64,000 bases of DNA from Ceriagrion tenellum. Lineage: Eukaryota; Arthropoda; Insecta; Odonata; Coenagrionidae. Positions 1 to 12,532 of the stretch are shown piece by piece (the stretch's first letter is position 1; each line of letters begins with the position of its first letter). The notes under the pieces were generated by a model, which ran no database searches, was not told the origin of the DNA, and saw only the letters and a program-made list of their open reading frames with translations. The translations under genes were made by a program, and so were the position numbers. The stretch lies in NCBI GenBank assembly GCA_963169105.1, contig OY720636.1, forward strand, positions 104,222,539 to 104,286,538. The letters are read 5' to 3'.

Positions 1-40
1 CGTAAAATTTTATGTTAATCTGCGAGAGATAAGGAGAAAT

Positions 41-250
41 GGATCGGTTTGGTGGCTATTGAGTGCTGGATTCCAATCACGCGGATTCTAGTTCGATTCT
101 CGGGTGTGGCATGGGTTTATTTGTGGTGGGGTCCTTAATTGGATGCTATGTGGCGAGGTTTTCAGGTATAGAACTCCGTTGTCGGTTGGGATGGATAACT
201 CTCCACCCTTCCCGTCATTACCCGTGTAGTCCTTCCTTTAAAAATTTGAA
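41..250 (+). mobile_element. SINE-like element with tRNA-derived head
   Basis: The first 65 bases resemble the internal RNA polymerase III promoter of a tRNA. An A-box-like stretch (TTGGTGGCTATTGAGTG, about 49-65) is followed by a B-box-like stretch (TAGTTCGATTCTCGG, about 89-103) at normal tRNA spacing. The cloverleaf is not intact, so a working tRNA gene is unlikely. The sequence to about 250 is a possible body and loosely resembles the body at 15290-15400. No target duplication was found, so both ends are approximate. An unrelated chance match remains possible. Confidence 0.45.
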
Positions 251-828
251 AACATATTCTTAGTGGCTATAATGGCTTTAGTTTCCTGTCGACTCCAAAT
301 ATAAGTGCTATCACTACTAAAATCTGTTAGACGTTACTGAAAAAATTTAAGTATTCACTATCATTTTTTAATCCTCCTCGGGCGAATCTTGTATATGCTG
401 CTGTTTTTTTTCGAATTAGCCGTCCGCTGCTTCTCTTGGCCACATTTACCTTGCCGCAGGTAACCTCATAAGTAGATTATATGGAATATGTGATTTGAAA
501 ATTCTGGCACTAGCGCGATATATACAGGACATTTGGACTCTATGAATTGTTGTAGTCACTTTGAAGTTAATAACTCCACCTGTATTTGTAGAAAGTATGG
601 GATCAGTTCGCTCTTATTACTCAATGTTATGTTTCGCCATTTAATGAATTTTGGTCTCAGTGGGTTCAGATTGTATGTAAACTGTGAAGTTGCTCGCGAG
701 AATAATGTTATGTAGCTGCAGGGTTTATTTCGAAAATATTGAATCCATTAGTTTTTCTCCTTTCAAAAATGTCGGTGTGGATGGTGAGAAATTTTTCTAA
801 GAGAAAAATTACCTCTTCTTGGTTTCCA
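251..828. other. No recognisable feature
   Basis: AT-rich sequence in which I see no gene, RNA or mobile element. The only reading frame of note (533-715, 60 codons) matches nothing I know and is of chance length. Confidence 0.6.
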
Positions 829-1300
829 TAATCTCAAAAATCAAAAGGTTTTTGCTCACTCTCCTCAGAAATAATTTTATTTTCCTACCTGATTTCGACA
901 TTAGCTATGCCATTTTCAGGGTTGATTTCAAGGTTGATTTCAAGGTTAATTTTTTCGCTCTGCTTTACTAACAATTTTTGGTACATTATTAAAATATTTA
1001 ATTACAAGATCTTTTTCACCACTTTCAAGTCTTCCCACCATTTCGTCTTTTAATTTCTTAAAATACTGTCATTCCATGTAAGTGCGGTCTCTTGCAAAAG
1101 ATAGGTCTTTAGTAGATTGTGCCGAACTTTTTACTTTAAGGAACCTGAAAATGACATAGCTAATGTCGAAACCAGGTCGGTAAATAAAATTATTTCTGTG
1201 GGAAGTGAACAAAAACCTTTTCATTTTAGAGATCACGATATCTGTAGTGCATTTCCACAAAATATTGCCGGATACTCTAAACTTAATTACCTCTTCTTGG
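829..1300. repeat. Inverted repeat of about 92 nt with a direct repeat outside it
   Basis: The segment 829-920 recurs in reverse complement at 1144-1237 with few differences; both carry the core TTTCGACATTAGCTATG or its complement. The spacer is about 223 bp. Outside the arms a short direct repeat, ATTACCTCTTCTTGG, occurs at 808-822 and 1286-1300. The arms could pair as a long RNA or DNA hairpin. They could be the ends of a fold-back transposon, or two opposed copies of one repeat. No transposase is visible. Confidence 0.8.
920..950. repeat. 12-bp tandem repeat, about 2.5 copies
   Basis: The unit GGTTGATTTCAA occurs at 920-931 and 932-943, followed by a partial third copy. It lies just inside the left arm of the inverted repeat at 829-920. 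Confidence 0.85.
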
Positions 1301-1302
1301 AC

Positions 1303-3198
1303 TTCCGCTTACGTTTTATGTCGCTTTTCGGGTGTTACCGATTCCAAGTAGATATATTTAGTGGTTTCGTTGATATATTTGATTGACTCCTTCCTGCAGT
1401 GTCATTCATCATAGTCCTGAGAAACAACTGACGATATGTGCCCATTTTTGGCATGCGAATTCTTATTTTTTTTGGCAAGTATATAATCGCTTCGCCAATA
1501 CGTCGTCGCCATTATAGGGGAAGTCGGCCAGGGCGTTTAAACTATCTAGGCCAAGAGATTAACGTTTTTAATTTTCCTTCCCCAATCGATTTGTCATAAT
1601 TCGAAGTGAAAGATTGCCGGCTGGGTTAATGTGTAGGGCGAGGCGCTCCCGTAGCAATCTTGGGGGCGTGATTCGCCCGCCTTGGGCATGATGGTGTGAA
1701 ATTTTGCTCCTGTGATTTGGCTTGTAGAAAACCTAAGCATGAGTTTCTTGTTGGCATAACATGTAGCTTTATGTGGTTGTCAACCGGCAGGTCGTAGAGC
1801 TAGCACATAATGCTTTTTGGTGCTTTTTTATAGACCATTTTTCTCCAAAATTTAACCAGTGTGCCTCGAGTAGTATGTGGTACTTTGCGAGCTGGATGAT
1901 ACACATAATTTTATAAAATTTCGATTAGACTTGATAAAACTAGAGGTTTTTCTAGGGCGTAAATATAGGAATCATTCCCGTTGTCATTTCAGTGGTTTCA
2001 TATTTTCACAAAGTTCAGCCTGCAAAAATGTTGTCTATTAGCTGCTCTTTTAAGTTTTGCCCAATTTTGCCAAGCTCTTTTATTTCGTAATTCTATGTAA
2101 CTACGTATTTCAAGGCCTCATTGTGAGCCCGATTTGCCCATACCGTTGTTTTTTTTCTTTCTTGAACTGATTTCTGGATACTGCTATGAGTTGTACTGTG
2201 GAAGGAGTTGTATTTTGCATCATTGGCGAAAGCTTTTTGTCGGGGAGGATAGCATGTCGTTAGCGCAATGCTGCAAGCTTAGTACTTCCGTTTTCATTTT
2301 TTCCGCATCCTGTCTTCGAGGAAACTCAGGAGACTCCTTAAGTTATCCGATTGTTTGATAAGGTCAAATTACTTCGAAATGTTTGCCGTTAGTCACGAGG
2401 AGCCTCGTTAGTTTATAGCACTTTAGCAGGGCTGGACCTATTATACCATCTTTATCAGTGCGCTTTAACTTTTTCAAAAGTCTTGTGGGCTAGGAGGCTA
2501 GTCTAAAATTTGTTGGGGCGGACGCCTTTCGTGCGAGTCCGGAACTGTTCGAAGGCCTCCGCTGGAGGGGGGCGGGGAACTGCCGCCGAGAGGGAGGGGT
2601 TCTAGCTCGATATTGCCGAGATTATTATCCCTCAGCTAGAAAAACCGTGTGGACCACAATGAGAGAGGCCCTGTGGTGATGAGGTTTGGCAACACAGGAA
2701 GCAGAATAACGAAGTACACACAACGGAGGTCTTAGAGCGACTGAATTTTCTACGCGACGCTTACTGCACCCTAATTGGCTCTTGGAAAGTCACGTGACGA
2801 GCAACTTTCTCTTCGCTCTCATCCCACAAATTCAGTCCTGCCTCCTATCCCCCAAGGCATCTGAAAAAGATAATAGTATTGTTATCAAGTAATCTGATGG
2901 CCAACCTAACTCTTTTGAAGTACAAAGGCATTGAATTAGTATGTAATTGTGCCTGAATTGTCGTTATAAATTTCGTTACGTTTTTCGTTGTCTTCCATAC
3001 AAATGACTTACGTTTATTTTAGTATTTCCTAAATTTTAATCAATCTCCGAAAGCTCATTCCTTGATACAAAAAGTATGTAGTATGTGGCGATATTGGACG
3101 AAATCTATCATTTCTCTCAATCGGCATAAGAAGATGGATTCAGAATGCGACAGAAGCCTGGAATGTTTTGTTGCAATTTGTGGATCTTTGGGAGAGTA
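1303..3198. other. No recognisable feature
   Basis: I see no gene or recognisable element. A short GC-rich stretch lies at about 2515-2620. Reading frames here are short (the longest is 74 codons at 2134-2358) and their products look random. Confidence 0.6.
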
Positions 3199-3550
3199 GA
3201 GTGAAACCTGTATTAAGCGACCACCGACGGTTCCTCTGAAGAATGGTCGTTAACAGAGGTGGTCGTTCGACAGCGGTTCAGTTTCTTGGAGTACATATTC
3301 TGCAAATGAGCGGGCGGCTGATTTGAAAAAAAATGGGAAAATTCTTGAAACGACGGTTTTGTTAAAACCTTTGCAGGTGTGGTATTTTCCTCATATTTTA
3401 GTTGCTCTTGGGAAATGTCAAAGCATATTAATTTGATGTACTCATGCCGTGAAACCTGAGGTAAGCTACCAACGACGGTTCCGCTGAAAGATGGTCGTTG
3501 AGAGGGGTGGTCGCTTGATAGGAGTAGTCGTGAAGAGGGGTCTCACCGTA
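3199..3550. repeat. Duplicated quasi-palindromic repeat, possible short DNA transposon
   Basis: Two related blocks (3200-3270 and 3449-3530) share GTGAAACCTG, an ACGACGGTTCC-like core, ATGGTCGTT and GGTGGTCG. Each block contains GCGACCACC-like and GGTGGTCG motifs in inverted orientation. The outer ends (GTGAAACC at the left, GGTCTCAC at the right) are roughly inverted to each other, which suggests a small terminal-inverted-repeat element. The ends and any target duplication are not certain. Confidence 0.6.
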
Positions 3551-4944
3551 ATAGCATTGTGACTGGTTTATTAGGTCAATTTGTCTTAGCCTCAACAAAT
3601 TCTGAGGCCATAGTCGTTATGAAAAGAGAGGAAAATCAGTTTCGTGTGTGATTGCCGTAATATTTATCGTGTAATGGGTTTCCCCTGTGTTTACTTAGGT
3701 CATGCCCTCGCTGACATTTATCTACCCACGACTCTGCGAGGCGCAAACCGTATAAGGAGCATGAGCTGCTTGCTGTAACTGAACTGATAACAATGCAATT
3801 GTATTGACCACAGGTGTCGTCTTCTCTGTGGCTTCCCTTCAAGTTTTCCATTATTTTCAAGTTTACGGTGAGGTTTTATTGTATCTCATCGTGTCGTTTC
3901 AATTAACTACCGCTTCCTGCTTCTCATCTCCCGCCTATGGATGGTGATTTTAAGAAAATATTTTGTAACCGACTTTAAAATAATTATCTTATCGGACTTT
4001 GTAAAGGGATTGCTTATTTCGTTTTAGTTCCGTGAACAATTAATGACTATTTTCCCAATTTTTTTTGTCCTCCTGTTTAATGCGCGTATGGATTCGATTG
4101 GAATTCTGGCGGTCTATTCAGTGCTAAAATTTTGCTCTCGGTTAATTTAAGATAACGCTATCTATTAAGATTGGTGACGCGTAGAGTTTTCATTTCTAAA
4201 AACCAATTAATAAATATTAAACCATATATTATGTGGAGAATAATCACATAAACGATGGATCAAATTGATTAAAGTTATTCAATATCAGTTTCATCCTGTG
4301 GCTGAATTATTGTCAGATTGCTAGTGAACTTTATGCAGTGCAGTCGTAACTGCAATGTTTCAGGTCAGTCGTTGGACCTATCCGGTGAGATTAGATGGTA
4401 AAAACTTTGGATGAAAGTTTTAGAGCATGTATTCGACAATTATGAAAGGGAAGGCTCGTGTGCTCTTTATCTTCCATTTTAAAGGGCAACACAGTGGAAG
4501 AGAGTAAGTCTGTAATTTCGGATGTATTTAAATGGTAATTCGCCAGAGAGCGGGCACGACAATATTCGCTTATCAATCATTCCTCATGGCATCAATACTA
4601 ATTGCGAAGCATCGGTGAAATGACGTAGCAGCTTCATTCCACTCTTGTCGAACAAGGTGATATAATATACACTGATGACAGCTGGTATTTGATTAATCGT
4701 TTACAGTTTCTTATATTATTCTTTTAAGGGGTTCTCCACCACTTAAGACAGGTTGAAACCATGACTTCGCATGATTTTTATCTTGTTTAATGGTAAAAAC
4801 TACTTGAAAGACATGCGGCATTAATTATTCGCCCTTGATACCTTGAAGGTTACTATTAATAAGTGGACACATATTAAGGGTAACTTTTAAGTGCGCATGT
4901 ATGCATCTATCTCTTCCTCAGTGACCACGCAGTGACCATTGACA
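3551..4944. other. No recognisable feature
   Basis: I see no gene, RNA gene or repeat that I can support. The open frames on both strands are short and unrecognised. Confidence 0.6.
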
Positions 4945-5396
4945 CACATAGCAGTGACCACTCTTCCAATTACAATTATATTTCAATGCAGCAAGCAGAT
5001 ATTTCAGTGATTTTGAAACGTAACAAATTTGACGTGCTCGTCCATAGAGGGTTGATGACATTATATTTAACTCAAAGACATATCGAGAACATCTACGAGA
5101 CATTATAGCCAAGTGAAAGTCATCACAAAAGTAAACTTGTGTAAATTATAAAAATGCCGCAATAAATATTTCAATACATTTCTCCTTTCTAAATCATAGC
5201 CCAAGTGTAAAAAAGACAGCAATGCATATGGAGGGAACAACTAAATGTGCGAAATTAGAGGGCATTCAAATACAAACGAAGGTTTTTATGAAGCAGTGGC
5301 CACTCTTACAATTGCAGTTGGCTCTATCAATCAACTTAACCCTCTATGGACGAGCGATTCAAATTTGTTACGTTTCAAAATCATTGAAATCTCTGC
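4945..5396. repeat. Duplicated segment in which one part is inverted
   Basis: A block at about 4950-4980 (GCAGTGACCACTCTT) recurs in the same direction at about 5290-5320. The block next to it, 4995-5053, recurs as its reverse complement at 5334-5396, sharing TTTTGAAACGTAACAAATTT and CTCGTCCATAGAGGGTT. A third, weaker piece of the same sequence (CGTCCATCGAGGGTCAATCG) sits near 5816-5838. The simplest reading is a dispersed repeat whose copy here was rearranged by a local inversion. The open frame at 5222-5560 runs across this repeat and is not a convincing gene. Confidence 0.75.
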
Positions 5397-5839
5397 TTTC
5401 CGAGAGGCTTTTCCATTTAGTTGCTGCGCTAGACAGAATTGTAACGCGTCGGATTAAGTGTGTGGATAGTTGCGTCTCTTTCGGCGGTTTGTCAAACAAT
5501 TTGAATAGATGTGTGACGCTATTCACTGGCGATGGCGTGCTTGGTGTAGCTCTGAAATAAATAGTTTCAGCTGTCATATGATGAAAAAATTGGGAAAGTT
5601 AAAAGAAGGTACGTTATGAAGGTAATGTTGAAGTATACCTTGTGTAAAATATTATTATGTTAAGTATTATTTTAAATTAAATATATGCCATACAAATACG
5701 TCAAATTTCAAAATAAATGTTATTATCAAATAATTGATTTTTTTAAATTCTTAAATAGCACTTTTAAATAACAAATATATTAGCAGTATTTTTTTATGCT
5801 GATATTTCATAATTCCGTCCATCGAGGGTCAATCGACTC

Positions 5840-8800
5840 AGTTTCCGTATTTTGGTGAAGTAAATCTCGGAAGAGTCTTCCTCGGTGAACTATAAAATTT
5901 AACGATCAGGTTGCTTTCTATCGATCAAAGTATTGAAAGATCTTATTAATCCTCGTAGTAACTGAACAATTTCCTTTCCCCTACGCGTGGGAAATGGTAA
6001 CTATTGGTAGTTGTACGTATGCGCTGTCGAGGCGTTCACTCAGAGATGGCACGCAATTGGTTGCCTCCGGGTGGGGATTAATGGCGTTTGCGGTCTCCAG
6101 CTTCAACGTACGCAGAAGGCCATATGTTCGCATCGGTATCATTTTCTCCAATCACCCCCGGTGGGATGGCGGTCTTACTTTTTTTGTTGCCTTTTGCATG
6201 ATTTTCTTTCTTTTGTTGCTCTTTGCTTCTGTGCACGATTCCCTCCTCGAATGGCGTAAAATTCCGTGTGAAAGTAATTCGCGGTTCCGCTTTTTTTGTC
6301 GTTATTTTATAATTCGGAGGAACTCTTCCGTCGAAATGCGTGTCTTTTCCCGTCCTTTCCCTTATCCATTTTCTCTTCTTTTCCCTCACATTTTCATGGC
6401 TGGTACCCTAACGCCTCCTGCCTTACGTCGTTGTGGCGGCTCGCATGGTAATTTGTAGGCATTGAATAGTTTACATGTTGATATCAGGGTGTGGGCATTA
6501 TTTGATTTTAATAATTTTTCTGCCGTTATGTCAAATGTGTGACATTGTTGGGCCGTGGGGTTAGTTATTTTATAAAACTTATGTTAACAAACCGTGAGTA
6601 ATAAGTTTCATCTGCCGTCATACCACTTCAAATGAGTCGAATTGCAGCAAAAATAAATAATTTCCGAAACTGTTGTGTTGAATGACAACTGACGTGGATG
6701 CAACCCGAGAAATGTTGAAATCATAAATAATTTCCTACTAGTTTTCCACAAGTTTGAAGTTTTTTTAAACATTTATTAGACGTCATGTTTGGAATTTCAA
6801 ATGTTAATGGCAAGTATCGTCGTATTACTTGACTTGCATGAGTGCTCCGTTTTTCTATGGCTGATATTGTTAGCTGTCGCGAAAGTGCACATGTCATTGG
6901 GAAAAACTACTACCTATGGGGTTGCTTTATGCTATTTTATTCAAATGAGGGAAAGTGACAAATTGGCGATAACTATTCAATGAAATTACTCGCCGTTGGA
7001 GACTGATTTTTCCCATTTTCTTTTGGAAGTATACTGCAATTGTTTTCTTAGCTTGTAACTTCTCGGAGAAGATCGGAAGAGCCTGATTTCTGAAATCTTA
7101 GAAATAAGTGGAGAAGTAAATGTTTGCCTAAATTATAATTACATAGTAGTGTAAATTCATTGACCTCTCTTTTCTTTTTCTGTACCGCGAGGAATAGCGG
7201 GGCGTTGCAATGAAAACGTTATATGAAAACAAAGTACTGTGCAATTTCGCTTTGAGAAGAAGAGCCTTTTCATACTGGTTTACTAAGCAAAAGGTGACGG
7301 TCGATACGAACATTGGTCGGAATCCGTTCCAACTTTTCCATGGTGTATACATTCCTTGCGTAAGGAGAATTAAAGAAATTGCGTCGAGGCATCTTATTGC
7401 GGTATAATACCCCATGATTTGGTCTTTATTCAGCTAGAGAAAGTAATTTTTTGTTCAAAAAAGTTGCAATCGGATTACTGCGGAGCCAACCTGAAGGTAA
7501 TATGGGCTTCAGTCCCACGAAAACCTCAAGTTATTGATGCTGGTGCATTCTTTGGCACGTTTCCGAATTGCTGTGGTCATCTCCAATTTGTGGTGTCAAT
7601 TTCGAAAGAAAAAATCGCTTGTTTGTGTCGGGTTACCTGCCCTGAGAAGTGCAAAGAAGGCAGTACTGGTGTTTGAAGCGAATAGACTGACTCCTTCCGC
7701 AGAAGAATTCTTTAGACTTCATGAAAACCAGTGGTGAAAACTTAGCTTTCTGAGTAAACGTCGGTTCACTCCTCCGTGACTTGTTGGACGCCATTTATAA
7801 AAAATATGATGAATTAATAAAAAATCATTCCATCTTAATTTTGTCTTTCGTGCGTGTGGCAAGGAATGGCTTGCTAATAAATATTTTTTTCGTGCACTCA
7901 AAATTCAGTGTGAAAACTGAAATGGCTGTAGTGGTTACATGTCTCTCATATTTCAGTATGATTATTCCTTTTCTCTTTTTTTCCCTCTCGAGAGCGTAAT
8001 TTCTGAATCCCACCATTTTACTCTCATTCTTAAAAAAAACACTGCTTGTCGATTGCGTTGTTTGTTAGCTATCGAGTATAGCTCCTATAGAAGAGTGGAT
8101 TCCTTTTTATAGCCTATAACCAGCCTCTCTGGTCCTGTCAATACGTTTAATTGTAAAGTATCAGTATTTAAGTAATTTCCTCTAATATCTTGATTGTGAG
8201 ATCATTCACTTCGCCGCAGTTATTTTCGAGAAATCAGTCTGCCTATTTTTGTGCAGCCCGTGTTCAAGTATAGCTGCCAATCGGACGCCTTATTATTGAA
8301 TTACAAAAATATGTAACAGCTGCTCTCATAATCGAAAGCCTGATACGATCGAGGAGGGACTCTCGTGAAGAACTTGCGAGGCGCTTAGAATATTTATAGT
8401 TCGTACGACCTTGTGAATGACCTTCGCAGGCCGATCTTGTCCCGTATTCGAACTCCTCTTCTCGTGGGTTGTCGACCAGCAGCCTCTCTCCCTCGGCTTT
8501 GGGCAATCGACTCCCGACTAATGATGCTCCGCCGGTTATTGGCTCATGCATTCCTTGCACGGCCGCAGTTCTGTGGGTGGAACTTGTCTTTTTATTCATG
8601 CATGGTTTTGTATTTCGGGGTTCTCTCTGCCCATACTAGCTCGAGTCTGCCCAATCCCGCCCCCCGTTCAATCGGCCCCAATCTCTGCTGACGTCACTGT
8701 CCTAGGAAATATACTTTCTCCTAGTGGTTAGTTTTTTTCCCGCTTGTCTTCTTCGGAAAATAGAGTAAGTTTACTCATTAGATCAACCCATTTATTAACT

Positions 8801-11800
8801 CGGCAATTAACTCACCTCCGGTCATGCTCTGTTACTGCCTAGCTGGAGTCCACGCCCACATCATATTTTAATCGTAGCAACCTTGCTGTTCAGTCGCCAT
8901 CCGAATTAATTTTGGAGTCGGTTGGATTAATTTCGTCGGTGCGGGAGAGGCGCTAATTCCGTGTTTCTGCTTCGCGTGGGATTTCCCTCTCAACTGGTAG
9001 CTAGGCAGTTATTCAAATGAGACCCAACTAATGGAAACCTTTTCAGCCTCATCAATTTGCATGTAGTTGGAATTTTGAGCTCGCTATCGACGGCTTTAGT
9101 GACTGGTTCAAAATCGGTAAACTTCTCTACAGTCCTCCAATTTTTTTCCATACTTCCGTCCGTACTCGTTTTTACATGCGCTTAAAGAAGTTACACTTCT
9201 CGATTTGTGAGCCTGACAGACATGGCAGATGCGCGAAGTCGAAAGAAATCTGGGTAGTTTATGATAAAAGCATGAAGTGCTTGTCAAAATAAGGAACATA
9301 TTCTAACTTTTAATTTCCTTGAGTTCTCCACCTATTTTAGGATATGGGTAAAAGTTTACACTTGTACAAAGAACTAAGCTAAACTGACGCGATCAGGCGA
9401 AAGGTGGTTTTCACAGGAGTGGTTATACCTTAACTCTACCAATATTAGTACCATAACGGCGGAGAAAATTCATCGATCGAAATTGAGAGCCGGAGTTTTC
9501 CTGGAGCTTCTCAGTAACAACCGCCACCCAGAATATCTATCTTTGTTGATGATATGTGAGAAGAGGCTCTGCTGCATGAATGATGATCTTGTTTTGGGAG
9601 CATGATAAATTTCATATTTATTATTCATGGAGACCAGATTGAGGATAAAGACTTAACAGAAAACAGTGATTACCAAATGGCTGACTGTGTTACTGATGCA
9701 TAATGAAGTTCTCAATAAAAAGGTTTCAACTCTGAAAAGCTGATTTTGACGATTTTTCTTTTGAAATGCCCTCTCTTATGGTGGTCATTTCTCACTTCAG
9801 TTTTTTTCATCTCTTCCGCCAAAAAGTACACGACTAATGTACTTTGGTACGTAATGATATTCGGCTGAGCTGAATTCCATTACGAGCCTTACCGTAAGGC
9901 TTGCTTATCTTCAATCATGAAACCTTTTTTTATGAGATGAGCCAGCATTGTAGTGGCTTCGATTAAGCACAATAACAGTAGCGGAATGACGTGGTGGCAT
10001 TATATATGTGACACATATTCATTCCGTGGGAATGCTCAGTCTTCATAGCCTACTTTCCTCTGGGAAGAAAGCTTACGAGATCATTTTTGCTTGTGAATGT
10101 CCCCGTTACACCCAATTTCTATTCCAGCCATGTATCTCTCGTCGAATCAAATTTCCCTCACATCCGATGGCCCTCCGACGGGACATTACTTATTTTAATG
10201 CACCCGCTTTTGAAGTGTGGTTGCCGATACCACGTAAGCGGTTTTTAGTTTAGATCCGAGCCGGACTCTCTTCCACTTTAAGCGGCTCGGAATTAGATAA
10301 TTATTTTTTCCTTTACGCTCTCGTGTTTCTTGGATCGTAGTGTTTAACTCACTGGACTGGAGACTGGTGTAATTAATTTCGAACGAGTAAAGTAAACTGA
10401 ATATAATATTTGGATTGTGCTTCTTGGGTATTCCGATTTTTTTTGATTCGGCATGTTAATATGCAAAAGTAATCGTGATGCAAGTCAGTAGTTTTTTATA
10501 GTAGTAAAGATATTTAGTTTTTTCGCCGAGATAGCATTGCTATTATTATTCTTTTCAAACCTCCAGTATCATAGGAAACCAGTGGCTAGATTTCTGAATA
10601 GATTATAAAATAGAAGCTGAATGGATAACCCTCATAGTAGCATAGTTGTTAGGTTCTACCTTAAGCCATACTTTTCAGCTCTAATATTTAACAATTCTTA
10701 TCGTTTATAGGCGGGTACATGATATGTAATTCTTTACTTGGAGTTAAACATTTGCTAATTTAATAACGCTTGCCCACTTGAACCAACGAGTTTACGGTAA
10801 AATTCGGTTAGAACAGTGGGCTTTCACTTTACATTCGTCTAGCAATGAGGTTTGAAATAATATTCGGGTAACAATGATAGTGCTCAAATGATGGTAATAT
10901 GTACGCTCTACCTACAGCCTACACTGCTAGCCGCCAGCGTGTGGCAAGGACTCTCAGGACACTAGACATGAAAGGGTAAAGAATAGGGAAAAGAAAAGTG
11001 GGAGATTTTGGGTGTATAATTTGTTAATGATGTGTCTAATGTTAGTTTCAACTCTAATTTATTCGCAATCGGTAATGGTGAGTGGAAAGAAGCCACTAGT
11101 ATGTCACTTTCAATTCGGCATTTTCTCTTATTATATCGTCTATATGAGTTTTAAGATAAAGCTCTTGTTTAAAATAATATCCTCGGTGGTGAAATGAAAT
11201 TCGCCTGGTCTGAAATTTCCGAGCAAAGATATTGCGCCAATTTTTTTCTAGCGGAATTAAATTGTTTTGCTCGCGTTTTGTCAGTGGAATTCTATGATTA
11301 CTCTATAGATTTACTCTTTTCCTCGCATTCTTAGCCGCGTACTCGTACGTCACCTTTTATCCCCCCTAACTCCTGTGCCTCTTCACCCTCTGTTAGTCTT
11401 CCCACAGCATTAAGCCTCCAAAACATTGGCATTTTTTTCCCTCCGCGCCGAAGCCGCTCAGACCGAAACAGAGGCCATACAATTCCCCCGAGCAGTCCCA
11501 CGGAATACTCTCCAGGTACGTATATTGTGTGGCGCGCACGCTCTTCCTTCCGCCTTCGACGCGTCTCCGTCGACGAACAGTGCACACATTTATCGCGTGA
11601 TATCAATGGGGAATCAACTAGGCCAAAGATGCGGAAGCTGCGACCTTAGGTGTTACGAGTTGGTTTGCCCAGCGCGGGGGAAAATACTTTTTATGGCCAA
11701 CCAAGGAAGAGACACATCGTAATACAATCGGTCCGCGCGTGTTGTTGCATGTTTTATGTCAGCTATATGGAAGCAAGGCAATAGTGCTAAGGAAGCAAAA

Positions 11801-11844
11801 ACAGCTTGGTCACCTTCATCAGTTCTCCAATTTTTGTACCATTA
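5840..11844. other. Long stretch without a recognisable gene or element
   Basis: About 6 kb. The longest frame is 154 codons at 5994-6458; its product is rich in hydrophobic and basic residues but has no recognisable domain. Frames at 8264-8599 and 8413-8691 lie in a modestly GC-rich patch (8400-8700) on opposite strands, which argues for composition rather than coding. I see no splice-site-flanked conserved exon, tRNA or transposon. Confidence 0.55.
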
Positions 11845-11855
11845 GTAAATTGATT

Positions 11856-12430
11856 GAATGAAAAATTAGATAATTGTATAAGTGTTACGAGTTTAATAGA
11901 AGAACTAGAATGGGAATTACTATCAGAACGCAGGTTAAAATTTAGGTTGAACCTTTTAAGTAAATTCGAAACCGATTTGTTCACAGATGACGTTAGATAT
12001 ATATTAAGAACCCCTGCGTATTACGCTAGGTTTGACCATATTCACAATATTAGAGAGATAGCTTGTCGTACCGATAGATTTAAAATGTCATTTTTCCCGC
12101 GTACCATAAGAGAGAGCAATAGGCAACGTAGCCAAAGGGATAGGTAGATGAAATATAGTTAGAATAGTCTGTAGTGCATGATGCATGTAATAACTACCAA
12201 TAATCCCTTCCTTATTATGTAGATTTAACCTGTACTATACTGTAGTAACTAATATTTTATTGTAATAACTACTGCAATTTCCTATAAAAACTAATAATCT
12301 ACTGTAGTAACTAATAAACTGTGACCCTATTTTCTAGCATGTCTACCATGGCAATAGTGAATGTTTGGTGATCTTCACCCCCTGCCACACACCCGCGTGG
12401 TGGCTCGCAGGGTATTACGTAGATGTAGAT
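11856..12430 (+). mobile_element. 5'-truncated CR1-like LINE, subfamily 3, with target duplication
   Basis: This is the 3' end of a non-LTR retrotransposon, severely truncated at its 5' end as is usual for target-primed reverse transcription. It is flanked by an exact direct repeat GTAAATTGATT (11845-11855 and 12431-12441). The first two of those bases could also be part of the tail, so the duplication is 9-11 bp. The coding part ends at 12147. It is followed by a 3' UTR with two hairpins (12367-12379 and 12380-12412) and a GTAGAT-repeat tail. Its UTR next to the hairpins differs from the copies at 18275 and 53687 but matches the tail at 45739. Confidence 0.9.
11875..12147 (+). pseudogene. 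C-terminal end of CR1-like reverse transcriptase ORF
   Basis: The frame aligns residue by residue with the C-terminus of the LINE ORF at 19233-19883. Shared stretches include RLNLL.KF, FTDDV and the terminal KMSFFPRTIR. It carries no internal stop, but the endonuclease and reverse transcriptase domains are missing because the insertion is truncated. It therefore cannot encode an active enzyme. The C-terminal segment lies downstream of the reverse transcriptase in CR1-type proteins and its exact role is unclear. Confidence 0.85.
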
Positions 12431-12459
12431 GTAAATTGATTTCCACTCAAAATATTCCG

Positions 12460-12530
12460 CCACTACCTGGGTTCGAACTTGGACCCTCTGTATTTGATGT
12501 AGCTATTGTATGAGCTCGATCTTCGTGTAA
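12460..12530 (-). mobile_element. Possible tRNA-derived fragment
   Basis: Read on the minus strand, a B-box-like sequence (AAGTTCGAACCCAGG) follows, at tRNA-like spacing, a region with AGCT motifs. No full cloverleaf can be drawn. It may be a degraded SINE head or chance. Confidence 0.25.
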
Positions 12531-12532
12531 TG

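Noticed and set aside
5994..6458. 154-codon plus-strand frame with hydrophobic stretches
   Set aside because: Phenylalanine- and leucine-rich because of T-rich sequence; no signal of a real membrane protein family and overlapped by a minus-strand frame.
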